A DNA stretch of 64,000 nt from positions 62,001-126,000 of the forward strand of contig JADLGO010000065.1 in the NCBI GenBank assembly GCA_020849275.1. Reading direction: 5' to 3'. Below the pieces are notes generated by a model. It was not told where the DNA came from. It was given only the letters and a program-made list of their open reading frames with translations, and ran no database searches. The position numbers and the translations under genes were made by a program. Source of the DNA: Chthonomonadales bacterium (GTDB lineage: Bacteria > Armatimonadota > Chthonomonadetes > Chthonomonadales > CAJBBX01). Shown in pieces: positions 16,396-24,224 of this stretch. Position 1 is the stretch's first letter. Each line of letters begins with the position of its first letter.

Positions 16396-16743
16396 ATGGC
16401 GACCGGACTGCTGGATCGGCGGGCGGAGACCCCGGCTCACACGGACGATGCAAAGATCGGGCACGCCCGGGTGGGCGCCGGGGCGGTCGGCGCGGCCTCG
16501 ATCGGCGCCATTGCGGTCGGCGCCTGCGCTGCGGGCGCACTGGCGATCGGCGCACTGGCGATCGGGCGCCTGGCGGTGGGTCGGTTGGTGGCCCGGCGCG
16601 CGCACATCTGCCGCCTCGGGATCGACGAGTTGCGCGTCAAACGCCTCTGGGTGAGAGAGCGCGAGGTGCGGCCCGACGATCTGGCGCGCGAAGCCCAGGC
16701 AAGGGCCAGGCCGGAGGTCCCTACTGGCTCAGCGGGCGCTTGA
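16396..16743 (+). CDS. Small glycine/alanine-periodic protein
   Basis: 115 residues. Residues about 22-60 are a near-regular series of five- to six-residue units built from Gly-Ala and Ile/Val ('GAIAVGA', 'GALAIGA', 'GRLAVGR'), then a charged segment with the same rhythm ('CRLGIDELRVKRLWV'). Such periodicity suggests either a membrane hairpin or a short solenoid of the pentapeptide/hexapeptide kind. I do not know a function. A GGGAGA sequence lies just before the ATG. The end overlaps the convergent sugar isomerase-like gene by 23 bases. Confidence 0.65.
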   Translation: MATGLLDRRAETPAHTDDAKIGHARVGAGAVGAASIGAIAVGACAAGALAIGALAIGRLAVGRLVARRAHICRLGIDELRVKRLWVREREVRPDDLAREAQARARPEVPTGSAGA

Positions 16744-17536
16744 GCGTCGCCAGGCCCGTGGTCGCGATGGTGCGAGGATCCGGCGTGTAGTCGAAGACCT
16801 CGACCGACACCCAGCCATCGTAGCCGGCGTCTCGCAGGGCGGGCATGATGGCGTCGAAGTCGGTCTGGCCGAAGCCCGGACCGCGACGGTTGGCATCATT
16901 GGCGTGCACGTGCGCGAACCGCCCGATGTGGCGGGCTATCAACTCCGGGATCGGCGTCTCGTCGGCGCTCGCGCTCTTGACGTCGAGGATGGTGGCCGCG
17001 GCGGGGTGGTTAAGGCGGTCCAGGAGCTCGGCCGCCTCGCGCAGATTGAGGAGGAAGTCGGCCTCCGGCGGCGGGAGCGGCTCCAGGCATAGCCGCACGC
17101 CGCGCGCAAGCGCGGCGTCCAGGGCGGGTCGCACGCCGGCGAGGAAGCGGTCCTGGGCGACCTCGCGGGTGTCGCCCTCCGGGATCCGCCGCTGCTTCGG
17201 CGAGCCGAGCACCATCACGCCTCCGCCCAGGTCGGCGCATAGCTCGACCAGATCCACCAGATACCGCGCGGTCTGGCCGCGTACGCCGTCGTCGGCGTCG
17301 GTGAGCGAAAGGCCGGCCGGCGCCACGAGGAGCCAGTGAAGGCCGACTATCGATAGGCCGGCCGAGTCGGCGACCGTGCGGATGCGCTGGCGCGCGGTCG
17401 CGTTCAGCGAGCGCACGTCGTCGGCCAGGGTGAAGGGGGCGATCTCGATGCCCTCGTAGCCGGCCTCGGCGACGAACCGGCATGTGGCGTCCCAGCTCCA
17501 GCCCTTGAAGGTCTCGTTGCAGATGGCAAAACGCAT
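16721..17536 (-). CDS. Sugar phosphate isomerase/epimerase-like TIM barrel
   Basis: 271 residues of the AP-endonuclease-2/xylose-isomerase-like TIM barrel fold. Visible metal-site residues include Glu in 'LCLEPLPP', Asp in 'ATILDVKS', His in 'HVHANDANRRGPG', and the closing Glu in 'VSVEVFDY'. Members isomerise or epimerise sugars or inositols; the substrate is not evident. It follows dapF by 36 bases on the same strand and may be the last gene of the miaA-hfq-dapF transcript. Its 3' end overlaps the convergent small gene. Confidence 0.87.
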   Translation of the reverse strand: MRFAICNETFKGWSWDATCRFVAEAGYEGIEIAPFTLADDVRSLNATARQRIRTVADSAGLSIVGLHWLLVAPAGLSLTDADDGVRGQTARYLVDLVELCADLGGGVMVLGSPKQRRIPEGDTREVAQDRFLAGVRPALDAALARGVRLCLEPLPPPEADFLLNLREAAELLDRLNHPAAATILDVKSASADETPIPELIARHIGRFAHVHANDANRRGPGFGQTDFDAIMPALRDAGYDGWVSVEVFDYTPDPRTIATTGLATLKRPLSQ

Positions 17537-17572
17537 GGCAGGCGCGCCTCCCGGGCGCGGGCCGCGGCAACG

Positions 17573-18439
17573 CTAGAGCGGCACCGACCCCTCGAACACC
17601 TCCTCGGCGGGACCGGTCATCGTCACGCGGTTGTCGCCGGTCCACTCCACCAGAAGGTCGCCTCCGAGCAGGTGCACATTGACGCGCTTGGTCGTCTTGC
17701 CGTTCAGCACCCCGGCCACGACCGCCGCGCACGCCCCGGTGCCGCAGGCCAGCGTGATGCCGGCCCCGCGCTCCCAGGTTCGCAGGACGATCTCCGATGT
17801 CGAGATCACCTGCACGAACTGGGCGTTCGTGCGCTGAGGAAAGGCCTTGTGGTTCTCGATCGCCGGGCCGTAGCGCGCCGCGTCGAACGTGTCCAGGTTT
17901 TGCTCGAAGACGACGACGTGCGGGTTCCCCATCGAGACGGCCGTGACCTCGAATCGCCGTCCCGCGACCCTCAGCGGCTCGGCGACCACGCGCTCGCTGT
18001 CCTCGCCGCGCATCGGGATCTCGGAACGGCGCAGGCGCGGCTGGCCCATGTCCACGCGGACGGCGTCCACACGGCCCGCCCGCGTCAGGAGCTTCAGCGG
18101 CTTGACGCCCGCCAGCGTCTCCACCTTCACCTGGGGCTCGGTGATGAACTGACGGTCATAGAGGTAGCGGGCGAAGCAGCGAATGCCGTTGCCGCACATC
18201 TCGGCCTCGCTACCGTCCGGGTTCAGCATCCGCATTCGGAAGTCGGCCACACGGGAGGGGAGCACCATGATGAGCCCGTCTCCGCCGATGCCGAACTTTC
18301 GGTCATTGAGGCGCTGGCTCAGAGCTGGCAGAGCCGCCTCTGGCAACGGGTCGCTCAGACAGTTCACGACGACGAAGTCGTTTCCGATCCCTTGCATCTT
18401 GGTGAAGCGCAGCGTGCGTTCGGTGGTCGTGGTCACCAT
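17573..18439 (-). CDS. dapF: Diaminopimelate epimerase
   Basis: Interconverts LL- and meso-diaminopimelate for lysine and peptidoglycan synthesis. 288 residues, usual size. The two catalytic cysteines are present: Cys82 in 'MCGNGIRCFA' and Cys232 in 'LACGTGACA'. 'GIGNDFVVV' near the N-terminus and 'GNPHVVVF' are family landmarks. It lies 81 bases after hfq on the same strand. The meso-DAP requirement agrees with a diderm wall. Confidence 0.95.
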   Translation of the reverse strand: MVTTTTERTLRFTKMQGIGNDFVVVNCLSDPLPEAALPALSQRLNDRKFGIGGDGLIMVLPSRVADFRMRMLNPDGSEAEMCGNGIRCFARYLYDRQFITEPQVKVETLAGVKPLKLLTRAGRVDAVRVDMGQPRLRRSEIPMRGEDSERVVAEPLRVAGRRFEVTAVSMGNPHVVVFEQNLDTFDAARYGPAIENHKAFPQRTNAQFVQVISTSEIVLRTWERGAGITLACGTGACAAVVAGVLNGKTTKRVNVHLLGGDLLVEWTGDNRVTMTGPAEEVFEGSVPL

Positions 18440-18520
18440 ATACTGCCCCGTGTCGTGTCGTCGCGGCCCTGCGGCTCCGAGCCGGGCTCGAGCGGCTCCA
18501 CGGAAGGTCGGCGCGGGCCG

Positions 18521-18871
18521 CTAGCCCTCCTGGCCATCAGGCTCGACAGGCGGGTCCGGTGTCGGCGCGGGCGTCGCGGGCGCCGATGGGGTGGGGGCCA
18601 CCGGGCGAGGACGTGGAGCGCCGTGACCCTCGCGATGGGCCTCAGCCATGAAGCTGGAGACAGGACGGGCGGGAACGATGGACGTCACCGCGTGCTTGTA
18701 GACGAGCTGCGTGGGCCGACCGGCGGAGTCAAGGAGGATGGTAAAGGCATCGAAGCCCCGCACGATGCCCCGGAGCTGGACGCTGTTGACGAGGTAGATC
18801 GTCACGGCGATGCTCTCTTTCCTCACCTGGTTGAGGAAGATGTCCTGCAGGTTGAGCTGCGTCTTTGTCAT
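18521..18871 (-). CDS. hfq: RNA chaperone Hfq
   Basis: 116 residues. Residues 1-70 are the Sm fold: '[20 protein letters not shown]' (Sm1, distal and lateral faces) and '[13 protein letters not shown]' (Sm2, the uridine-binding proximal rim with the Lys-His pair). The last 45 residues form a Pro/Ala-rich tail rather than the acidic or Gly/Ser tails of many enterobacterial Hfq proteins. It begins seven bases after miaA, the same miaA-hfq order seen in Escherichia coli. It should bind small RNAs and mRNAs. Confidence 0.95.
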   Translation of the reverse strand: MTKTQLNLQDIFLNQVRKESIAVTIYLVNSVQLRGIVRGFDAFTILLDSAGRPTQLVYKHAVTSIVPARPVSSFMAEAHREGHGAPRPRPVAPTPSAPATPAPTPDPPVEPDGQEG

Positions 18872-18878
18872 CGGGGCG

Positions 18879-19907
18879 CTAACCTCCTGGCCGCCAAAAG
18901 CGCGGGCCGAAATGCTCCTGAGCCGGGAGGTTGTCCGCGATGTGCGCGGCCATCTGCTCCGGCGTGAGCGAACTCATGTCGAGCCAAACAACACCGGGCT
19001 CCGCGCGGAACCACGTCATCTGCCGTCGCGCGAAGCGGCGGGTGTCCTTCTTGATCAGCGCGACCGCGTCATCCAGGCGGGTCTCGCCCATCAGACAGGC
19101 GGCGATCTCCCTGTAGCCCAGGCTGCCCATGGCGCGGAGACCGGGGCCGTAACCGCGGCGAAGCAGAGACCGAACCTCGTCGACGAGTCCGGCGGCGACC
19201 ATCGCGTCCACGCGGGCGTCGATCTTTCGGTCAAGCGCCTCGCGCGCCATGGTAAGCCCGAAGAGCCGTGCCGACCGAGAGCGGCGGGCCCCGGCGTCGA
19301 CCGCGTGGCGCGCGGAGAGCGACAGCCCCGTCGCGGCGATCACCTCGAGCGCCCGCACGATGCGCACGCGGTCGTTCGGATGGATGCGCCGGGCGGCCTC
19401 GGCGTCCTTGTCGGCCAGTTGCCGATGGAGCGCCGAAGCTCCGTCTCGGTCGGCTTCGTCCTCCAGTCGGGCACGCAGCGCCGCGTTCGGCGGCACCTCC
19501 GCCAGCCCGAGCCCTCGCGCCAGCGCACGCACGTAGAGGCCCGTGCCGCCGACCAGGAGGGGCCGGCGTCCCCGGGCCTCGATGTCCATCAGAGCCTGCT
19601 CGGCCAGCTCTTTGAAGCGCGCGACGCTGAACGAGTCGTCCGGATCGACGACGTCGATCAGGTGGAAACGCACCCGGGCGCGCTCCTCGAGCGTGGGCTT
19701 GGCAGCGCCGATGTCCAGGCCGCGATAGACGGCCACGGAGTCGGCGCTGATGACCTCCGCCCCGATGCGCTCGGCAAGGCACACGGCGACCGCCGTCTTG
19801 CCGGTAGCTGTCGGCCCAACTATCCCGATCAGCGGTCGATCGCCCGTCGCCTCTGGCTCCCCTTCGGTGTCGGACGGTAGTATAGCACACCGCCCGGCAC
19901 GGCGCAA
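18879..19907 (-). CDS. miaA: tRNA dimethylallyltransferase
   Basis: Transfers a dimethylallyl group to A37 of tRNAs reading UNN codons. The frame has the P-loop 'GPTATGKT', '[15 protein letters not shown]', '[11 protein letters not shown]', 'GGTGLYVRA' and 'RQMTWFR', all typical. The 5' border is uncertain. A TTG at 19907 opens the frame but falls inside the -35 element of a clear promoter, and transcription should start near 19872. No in-frame ATG, GTG or TTG lies between there and the P-loop; a CTG at 19832 would give a protein beginning '[13 protein letters not shown]' (about 317 residues). The coordinates given are the maximal frame. Confidence 0.88.
   Translation of the reverse strand: MRRAGRCAILPSDTEGEPEATGDRPLIGIVGPTATGKTAVAVCLAERIGAEVISADSVAVYRGLDIGAAKPTLEERARVRFHLIDVVDPDDSFSVARFKELAEQALMDIEARGRRPLLVGGTGLYVRALARGLGLAEVPPNAALRARLEDEADRDGASALHRQLADKDAEAARRIHPNDRVRIVRALEVIAATGLSLSARHAVDAGARRSRSARLFGLTMAREALDRKIDARVDAMVAAGLVDEVRSLLRRGYGPGLRAMGSLGYREIAACLMGETRLDDAVALIKKDTRRFARRQMTWFRAEPGVVWLDMSSLTPEQMAAHIADNLPAQEHFGPRFWRPGG
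19879..19907 (-). promoter_or_regulatory. miaA-hfq-dapF operon promoter
   Basis: Minus-strand -35 TTGCGC (19902-19907), 17-base spacer, -10 TATACT (19879-19884). Predicted start near 19872. Confidence 0.7.
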
Positions 19908-20001
19908 GCCGCGCCGCGCGCACGAGCCGCCGGGCCGGGCGCAGGCGCCTCCGGCCCCGGCGCCCGCCGACGAGGCCGCGCGCCTATTGCGGCGGGTGGG
20001 C

Positions 20002-20154
20002 TCAGTCCAGCTTGCGCATCGCGGCCTGCACCTTCGGCGCGAGCGCGGCGTTGGCGTGCTGGAACGCCGTCCGCGCCTCGCGGTAGCGCTCGGCCTTCTG
20101 AAGCGCCCGTCCGTAGGCGAGTTGCGCCGGCGCCGACCGGGGGCGAAGGCGCAC
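20002..20154 (-). pseudogene. TPR-like fragment downstream of kdsC
   Basis: A GTG at 20154, just after the kdsC stop, opens 50 residues. The middle part ('AQLAYGRALQKAERYREART') looks like one tetratricopeptide repeat helix pair followed by a Lys-rich end. It is too short for a working TPR domain and has no clear ribosome binding site. It is probably the tail of a decayed gene; a genuine micro-protein is possible. Confidence 0.35.
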
Positions 20155-20171
20155 CGCCGCCAGGGGTACGC

Positions 20172-20726
20172 CTACATGCGAACGGCGTCGGCCAGATAGG
20201 CGGTCAGCGCGTCCAGCCAGCGCCCCTGGATCTTGAGCACCAGATCGCACATCTCGCGGACAGCGCCGTGTCCCCCCTCCTTCTCCAGCAGCAGGTCGGC
20301 CTCGGCCTTCACCTCGGCGGCGGCGTTGGCCGGTGCGAACCGCAGTCCACAGAGGCGCATCGGCGGCAGATCGTTCAGGTCGTCACCCACGTAGGCCACC
20401 TCGTCGACACCAAGGTCGTGCTCCCGCATGTCGGCCCCGAGGGCGGCGGCCTTGTCGGCGGCGCCCTGAATGAGCCGGCTCACCTGGAGCTCGCGTGCTC
20501 GCCGCTCCACGATGGCGCTTTGGCGGCTCGTCAGCCAGACCACGCGCAGGCCCGCGTGACGCGCGAGCTGAATGCCCAGTCCGTCCGCAACGTGGAAGCG
20601 CTTCACCTCGGAGCCGTCGGAGGAGAGCACAATGCCCCCGTCGGTCAGCACTCCGTCGACGTCCATGACGAGTGCCCGAATGGTCTCGAAGCGCCGTGTG
20701 AGCTCGGCAGCGTCCTGTTCGGCCAT
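20172..20726 (-). CDS. kdsC: 3-deoxy-D-manno-octulosonate 8-phosphate phosphatase (HAD family)
   Basis: 184 residues, as in KdsC, a capless HAD phosphatase acting as a tetramer. The nucleophile motif is 'MDVDGVLTDG' (about 21-30); 'WLTSRQS' gives motif II; Lys in 'ADKAAAL' motif III; 'YVGDDLNDL' motif IV. It starts one base after the kdsD stop on the same strand. Together they make and dephosphorylate Kdo precursors, pointing to lipopolysaccharide or a Kdo-type glycan. kdsA and kdsB are not in this window. Confidence 0.9.
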   Translation of the reverse strand: MAEQDAAELTRRFETIRALVMDVDGVLTDGGIVLSSDGSEVKRFHVADGLGIQLARHAGLRVVWLTSRQSAIVERRARELQVSRLIQGAADKAAALGADMREHDLGVDEVAYVGDDLNDLPPMRLCGLRFAPANAAAEVKAEADLLLEKEGGHGAVREMCDLVLKIQGRWLDALTAYLADAVRM

Positions 20727-20727
20727 A

Positions 20728-21702
20728 TCAGACGATCCCGCTGCGCAGCAGGTCCTTGAGCATGATCATGCCCACGGGGCGGCCGTCGGAGTCGACGACC
20801 GGCGCCTCGCCAGGTCGGCGGGGCGACTCCTCCAGGATGGTGAGGGCCTCGACGGCGAGTGGATCGCCCGCGACGACGAGCGGCTCGCGGTTCATTACCT
20901 CGGAGGCGGGCCGGTCGAGTGAGCCGACGTCGCGCAGGAGCGCACGGCGCAGGTCGCCGTCCGTCAGGATGCCGGCGAGCGTGCCGTGCTCGTCCACGAT
21001 GAACGCCGCGCCGGCGCGCGCGCGCGTGATGGCGAAGAGCGTGTCGCGCACCGACGCGCCGCCATCCACGATGGCGAGTTGGTCGCCGACGCGCATCACG
21101 TCCGACACGCGGAGGGTGAGGCGCCGTCCGAGCGCGCCCGCCGGGTGGTAGAGGGCGAACCGCTCGCGCGTGAAGCCTCGCGCCTCCATGGCGGCCAGCG
21201 CGAGCGCGTCTCCCATGGCTAGCATGGCGGCGGCGCTGGTGGTCGGCGCCAGGCCGAGAGGACACGCTTCCCCCTCGACGCCGACATCGAGGACCACGTC
21301 GGCAGCCATCGCCAGGGTGGAGGAGGGGACGCCGCACGCCGCGATCAGCGGCGCGCCGATGCGCCGGAGGGTCGGCAGCAGGCGCACCACCTCGTCGCTC
21401 TCGCCGGAATAAGAGTAGGCGATGACCACGTCGTCCGGCGTAACCACGCCCAGGTCGCCGTGGACGGCCTCGGCGGGATGAAGGAAGAGGGCAGGCGTCC
21501 CGGTGGAGGCCAGCGTGGCGGCGCTCTTGCGGGCGATGGCGCCGGCCTTGCCGACGCCTGTGGTCACGATGCGCCCATGGCAGGTCAGCAGCATCTCCAC
21601 GCCCTGGCAGAAACGCTGGTCGAGCCGCTCGGCGAGGGCGCGGATCGCCGCGGCCTCTGCCTCGAGGACGAGACGCGCGCGCCGCAGGATGTCCGTCTTC
21701 AT
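20728..21702 (-). CDS. kdsD: Arabinose-5-phosphate isomerase
   Basis: 324 residues: a SIS sugar-isomerase domain (about 30-180) with 'ITTGVGKAGAIARKSAATLA' and 'YSYSGESDE', then two CBS domains (about 205-320). This is the KdsD/KpsF/GutQ layout, converting ribulose-5-phosphate to arabinose-5-phosphate, the first committed Kdo step. The adjoining kdsC supports KdsD rather than GutQ. The ATG at 21702 sits nine bases after a perfect -10 box, so the leader is only about two bases. Confidence 0.92.
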   Translation of the reverse strand: MKTDILRRARLVLEAEAAAIRALAERLDQRFCQGVEMLLTCHGRIVTTGVGKAGAIARKSAATLASTGTPALFLHPAEAVHGDLGVVTPDDVVIAYSYSGESDEVVRLLPTLRRIGAPLIAACGVPSSTLAMAADVVLDVGVEGEACPLGLAPTTSAAAMLAMGDALALAAMEARGFTRERFALYHPAGALGRRLTLRVSDVMRVGDQLAIVDGGASVRDTLFAITRARAGAAFIVDEHGTLAGILTDGDLRRALLRDVGSLDRPASEVMNREPLVVAGDPLAVEALTILEESPRRPGEAPVVDSDGRPVGMIMLKDLLRSGIV

Positions 21703-21711
21703 CGCGCCCCA

Positions 21712-21740
21712 ATTATAGCAGACGCGAGGAGGGTCCGCAA
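21712..21740 (-). promoter_or_regulatory. kdsD-kdsC promoter, near-leaderless
   Basis: Minus-strand -35 TTGCGG (21735-21740), 17-base spacer, -10 TATAAT (21712-21717). The predicted start is about two bases before the ATG. Confidence 0.7.
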
Positions 21741-21787
21741 CGGAGGGCCGTTCGGCGAAGGAACCCGCGCGCGGGCGGTTCGCCGTC

Positions 21788-22267
21788 CTATCGCCACGGC
21801 GCAGCCCGAGCGCGCGCCGCGCGCATACGCGCTGCCAGCGCGCACACGGCAGCGGCGGCTGCCGCGCCCGACACGTCGATCAGCACATCCACGGGAGAAG
21901 GGGTGCGAGTCGCGACGAAGGCCTGATGGAGCTCGTCGGAGGCCGCGTAGAGCGCGGCGAGCGTGAGGGTTCGCCGCGCGCAGCGCTGCGGGTCGCGCAT
22001 GCCCGACACGCGGAGCGCCAACCAGACAAGACAAGCGAGGACGAAGTAGACGGTGAAGTGGGCGGCCTTGCGTACGACGAAGTTGGCCGCATCGAGCTGC
22101 GTCGGCGAAAGGGACTCCAGCCATCGCGGCGCCATAAGGCCCAGCGTGGTCCGCAGGAGCCATTGGGAGTTCGGGCTGCTTCCAGCGTCCGATGAGAGGA
22201 TGAAGATGACCGCTGCCCAGAGGGCGGCCGGGAGCGAGGCGACGAGCGTGCGCGCGCGCGAGCTCAC
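21788..22267 (-). CDS. VanZ-like membrane protein
   Basis: 159 residues with four hydrophobic segments (about 10-24, 70-88, 98-112 and 128-148). The signature 'KAAHFTVYFVLACLVW' followed by 'ALYAASDELHQAFVATRTPS' and 'DVLIDVSGA' is that of the VanZ family; the first member is linked to teicoplanin resistance, but most are of unknown function. The start overlaps the M61 peptidase stop by four bases (ATGA). Confidence 0.88.
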   Translation of the reverse strand: MSSRARTLVASLPAALWAAVIFILSSDAGSSPNSQWLLRTTLGLMAPRWLESLSPTQLDAANFVVRKAAHFTVYFVLACLVWLALRVSGMRDPQRCARRTLTLAALYAASDELHQAFVATRTPSPVDVLIDVSGAAAAAAVCALAARMRAARARAAPWR

Positions 22268-24069
22268 GGGCGGGGCGCGGCCGCTCTCGCCTCGTCATCC
22301 GCGCGAAGAAGGCCGCGCCGCACGGCCGCCGCCAGCGGGCTCGCCTCGGGCAGCGGGGCGAGCCGCGCGAACCCCGAGGCGCGCGAGCCGACCGTTACGC
22401 GCAGCCTCTCGGTTCCGCCGCCGCGCCGCACCCCGAAGGTGAGCTCCTGACCGATGCGGAGCGCGGCGACGCGCGCCTCCCACGCCTCGGGCGTCACGAT
22501 CTCGTCGTTCGCGGACACGATCCGATCGCCAGCCTGAAGGCCCGCCGCGTGCGCGGGCGATTCGTCGTCCACCCAGAGCACGTGGGTGCCGTCGCGAGCG
22601 GGCTCCACCGACATCCCGATGTAGGGCTCCGCCCCCTCGCCGGATGAGTACCGCAGACCGGCCTTCTCCATGACGTCGTCCCAGGGGATCTCGGCTGTCG
22701 AGCGCACGTAGCGGTCGTACAGTCGCCCCAGATTCGCTCCGGCCACCGTGTTGATGGCCTCGCGGATGGCCCGCTCACCGAAGGCCCGGTTTGCCTGTCC
22801 GTAGTGCTGGTCCAGCAAACGCATGACGTCGTCGAGGCCAGCGCGCCCGCGCGTGGCGGCGCGGATCTCCACGTCGAACAGCAGGCCGAGCATGCTCCCC
22901 TTGACGTAGTAGCTCAGGCCGCCGTACCCCATGCTGCCCCCCTCCCAGGTGCGGCGGCTCGCCTCCTCGGCGCTCACGCGCAGGCGGGCCGCGCTGCGCT
23001 GCAGATTGCGGATCCGGCCGGCCATCTCGTCGAGGAACTCCTGCTCGTCCGTGAGGCCGGCCATGCGCAGGAGCACGGAGGCGTAGTAGTCCGTGACGCC
23101 CTCGGAGAACCAGAGCGACGGCGTTCGCACGGCCCGGGTGTAGTCGAACGGCCCGAGCCCTGCCGGGCGGATCCGCTTTACGTTCCAGGCGTGGAAGTAC
23201 TCGTGCGCGGCCAGCTCCTGCCACTGGCGTACATGGGTCGCCGAGCCCGGTCCCAGGTTGAGCACGGTGCTGTTGCGGTGCTCGAGCCCGCCGGAGAAGC
23301 TGCCGCGAGACATGTGCAGGAAGAAGATGTACCGGTCGAATGGGGCTGACCCGAACAGGCGCACGCCGGCCGCGCCGATGCGGCCGAGCATGTCGGCGAG
23401 GCCCTCGCGGTCCACCTGGTCGGCGCCGACCACCACGGCCGAGAACGGCGTCGGGCCCACGCGGAACTCTACGCGCGTGAAGGCGCCGATCTGCAGTGGG
23501 CAGTCCACCAGTTCGTCGTAGCCGGTGGCGGAGAACGCGCGGTCGCCAGCCGGCGCGAGAGAGCAGGCCACCGCCCAGCCCGTCGGCGGGCTGACGCGCA
23601 GCTCGGCCGGGCTCTCCGCCCGCCCAACGATGTACATGAGCGCAGACGGGCCGTTCACGTAGCCGGTGGCGTCGTCCAGGTGGCTCCCAAAGAACCCGAA
23701 GCCAGAGTCGCGCGCGACCACCTGGTAGCTCGCGGTGACCCGAAGCGCGCCATCGGAGCGCACCTCCCAGCTCCGCTCGTCCGGCCGGGTTACCCTGAGC
23801 TCCCGCCCCGTCTCACCCCGCGCCGCGAAGCCCTCGATGTTCTTCTCGAAGTGGAGGATCTGGTAGTAGCCAGGTGTCCATGCGGGGATGGCGAAGCGCA
23901 CCGCCCTCGCCCCACCCGTCTCCGCGGAGACGGTCACCTGGAACCGGCGCTCCGGAAGGCTGGCAACGCTCACCTCGTAGAGGATAGGGCCGGCGAGCGC
24001 CGAGGCGCGGGTGGAGGCGGCTCCGACAAGGAGCACGGCGCACAGCAGAAGCAGGACGCGCAGTTTCAC
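22264..24069 (-). CDS. M61-family glycyl aminopeptidase-like protein with PDZ domain
   Basis: 601 residues with an N-terminal signal peptide (about 1-26). The M61 zinc site is intact: 'HEYFH' (289-293) and the third ligand Glu323 in 'FSEGVTDYY'; 'GGLEHRNS' (260-267) is another family mark. A PDZ domain follows at about 505-580 ('DESPAHAAGLQAGDRIVSAN'). It should act in the periplasm or outside the cell on small peptides. Translationally coupled to the VanZ-like gene. A -10-like TATACT lies at 24107-24112. Confidence 0.92.
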   Translation of the reverse strand: MKLRVLLLLCAVLLVGAASTRASALAGPILYEVSVASLPERRFQVTVSAETGGARAVRFAIPAWTPGYYQILHFEKNIEGFAARGETGRELRVTRPDERSWEVRSDGALRVTASYQVVARDSGFGFFGSHLDDATGYVNGPSALMYIVGRAESPAELRVSPPTGWAVACSLAPAGDRAFSATGYDELVDCPLQIGAFTRVEFRVGPTPFSAVVVGADQVDREGLADMLGRIGAAGVRLFGSAPFDRYIFFLHMSRGSFSGGLEHRNSTVLNLGPGSATHVRQWQELAAHEYFHAWNVKRIRPAGLGPFDYTRAVRTPSLWFSEGVTDYYASVLLRMAGLTDEQEFLDEMAGRIRNLQRSAARLRVSAEEASRRTWEGGSMGYGGLSYYVKGSMLGLLFDVEIRAATRGRAGLDDVMRLLDQHYGQANRAFGERAIREAINTVAGANLGRLYDRYVRSTAEIPWDDVMEKAGLRYSSGEGAEPYIGMSVEPARDGTHVLWVDDESPAHAAGLQAGDRIVSANDEIVTPEAWEARVAALRIGQELTFGVRRGGGTERLRVTVGSRASGFARLAPLPEASPLAAAVRRGLLRADDEARAAAPRP

Positions 24070-24106
24070 GCGGGTCGCTCACCTTTCGGATGGATGGCTC
24101 CGCGTG

Positions 24107-24112
24107 AGTATA
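24107..24112 (-). promoter_or_regulatory. Possible -10 box for the M61-VanZ pair
   Basis: Minus-strand TATACT about 37 bases before the ATG at 24069. No convincing -35 at the right distance, so only moderate support. Confidence 0.4.
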
Positions 24113-24224
24113 CCGTACGCTTCGCGGGGCGCGCGGCCCGCGCCAGGGCGGGGGCGCCGTGACATTGGCGGTGGGTAACGCGGCTATCGAAAGATGGAGG
24201 GCGTGCGGCGAGCGGAGGCCCCGC

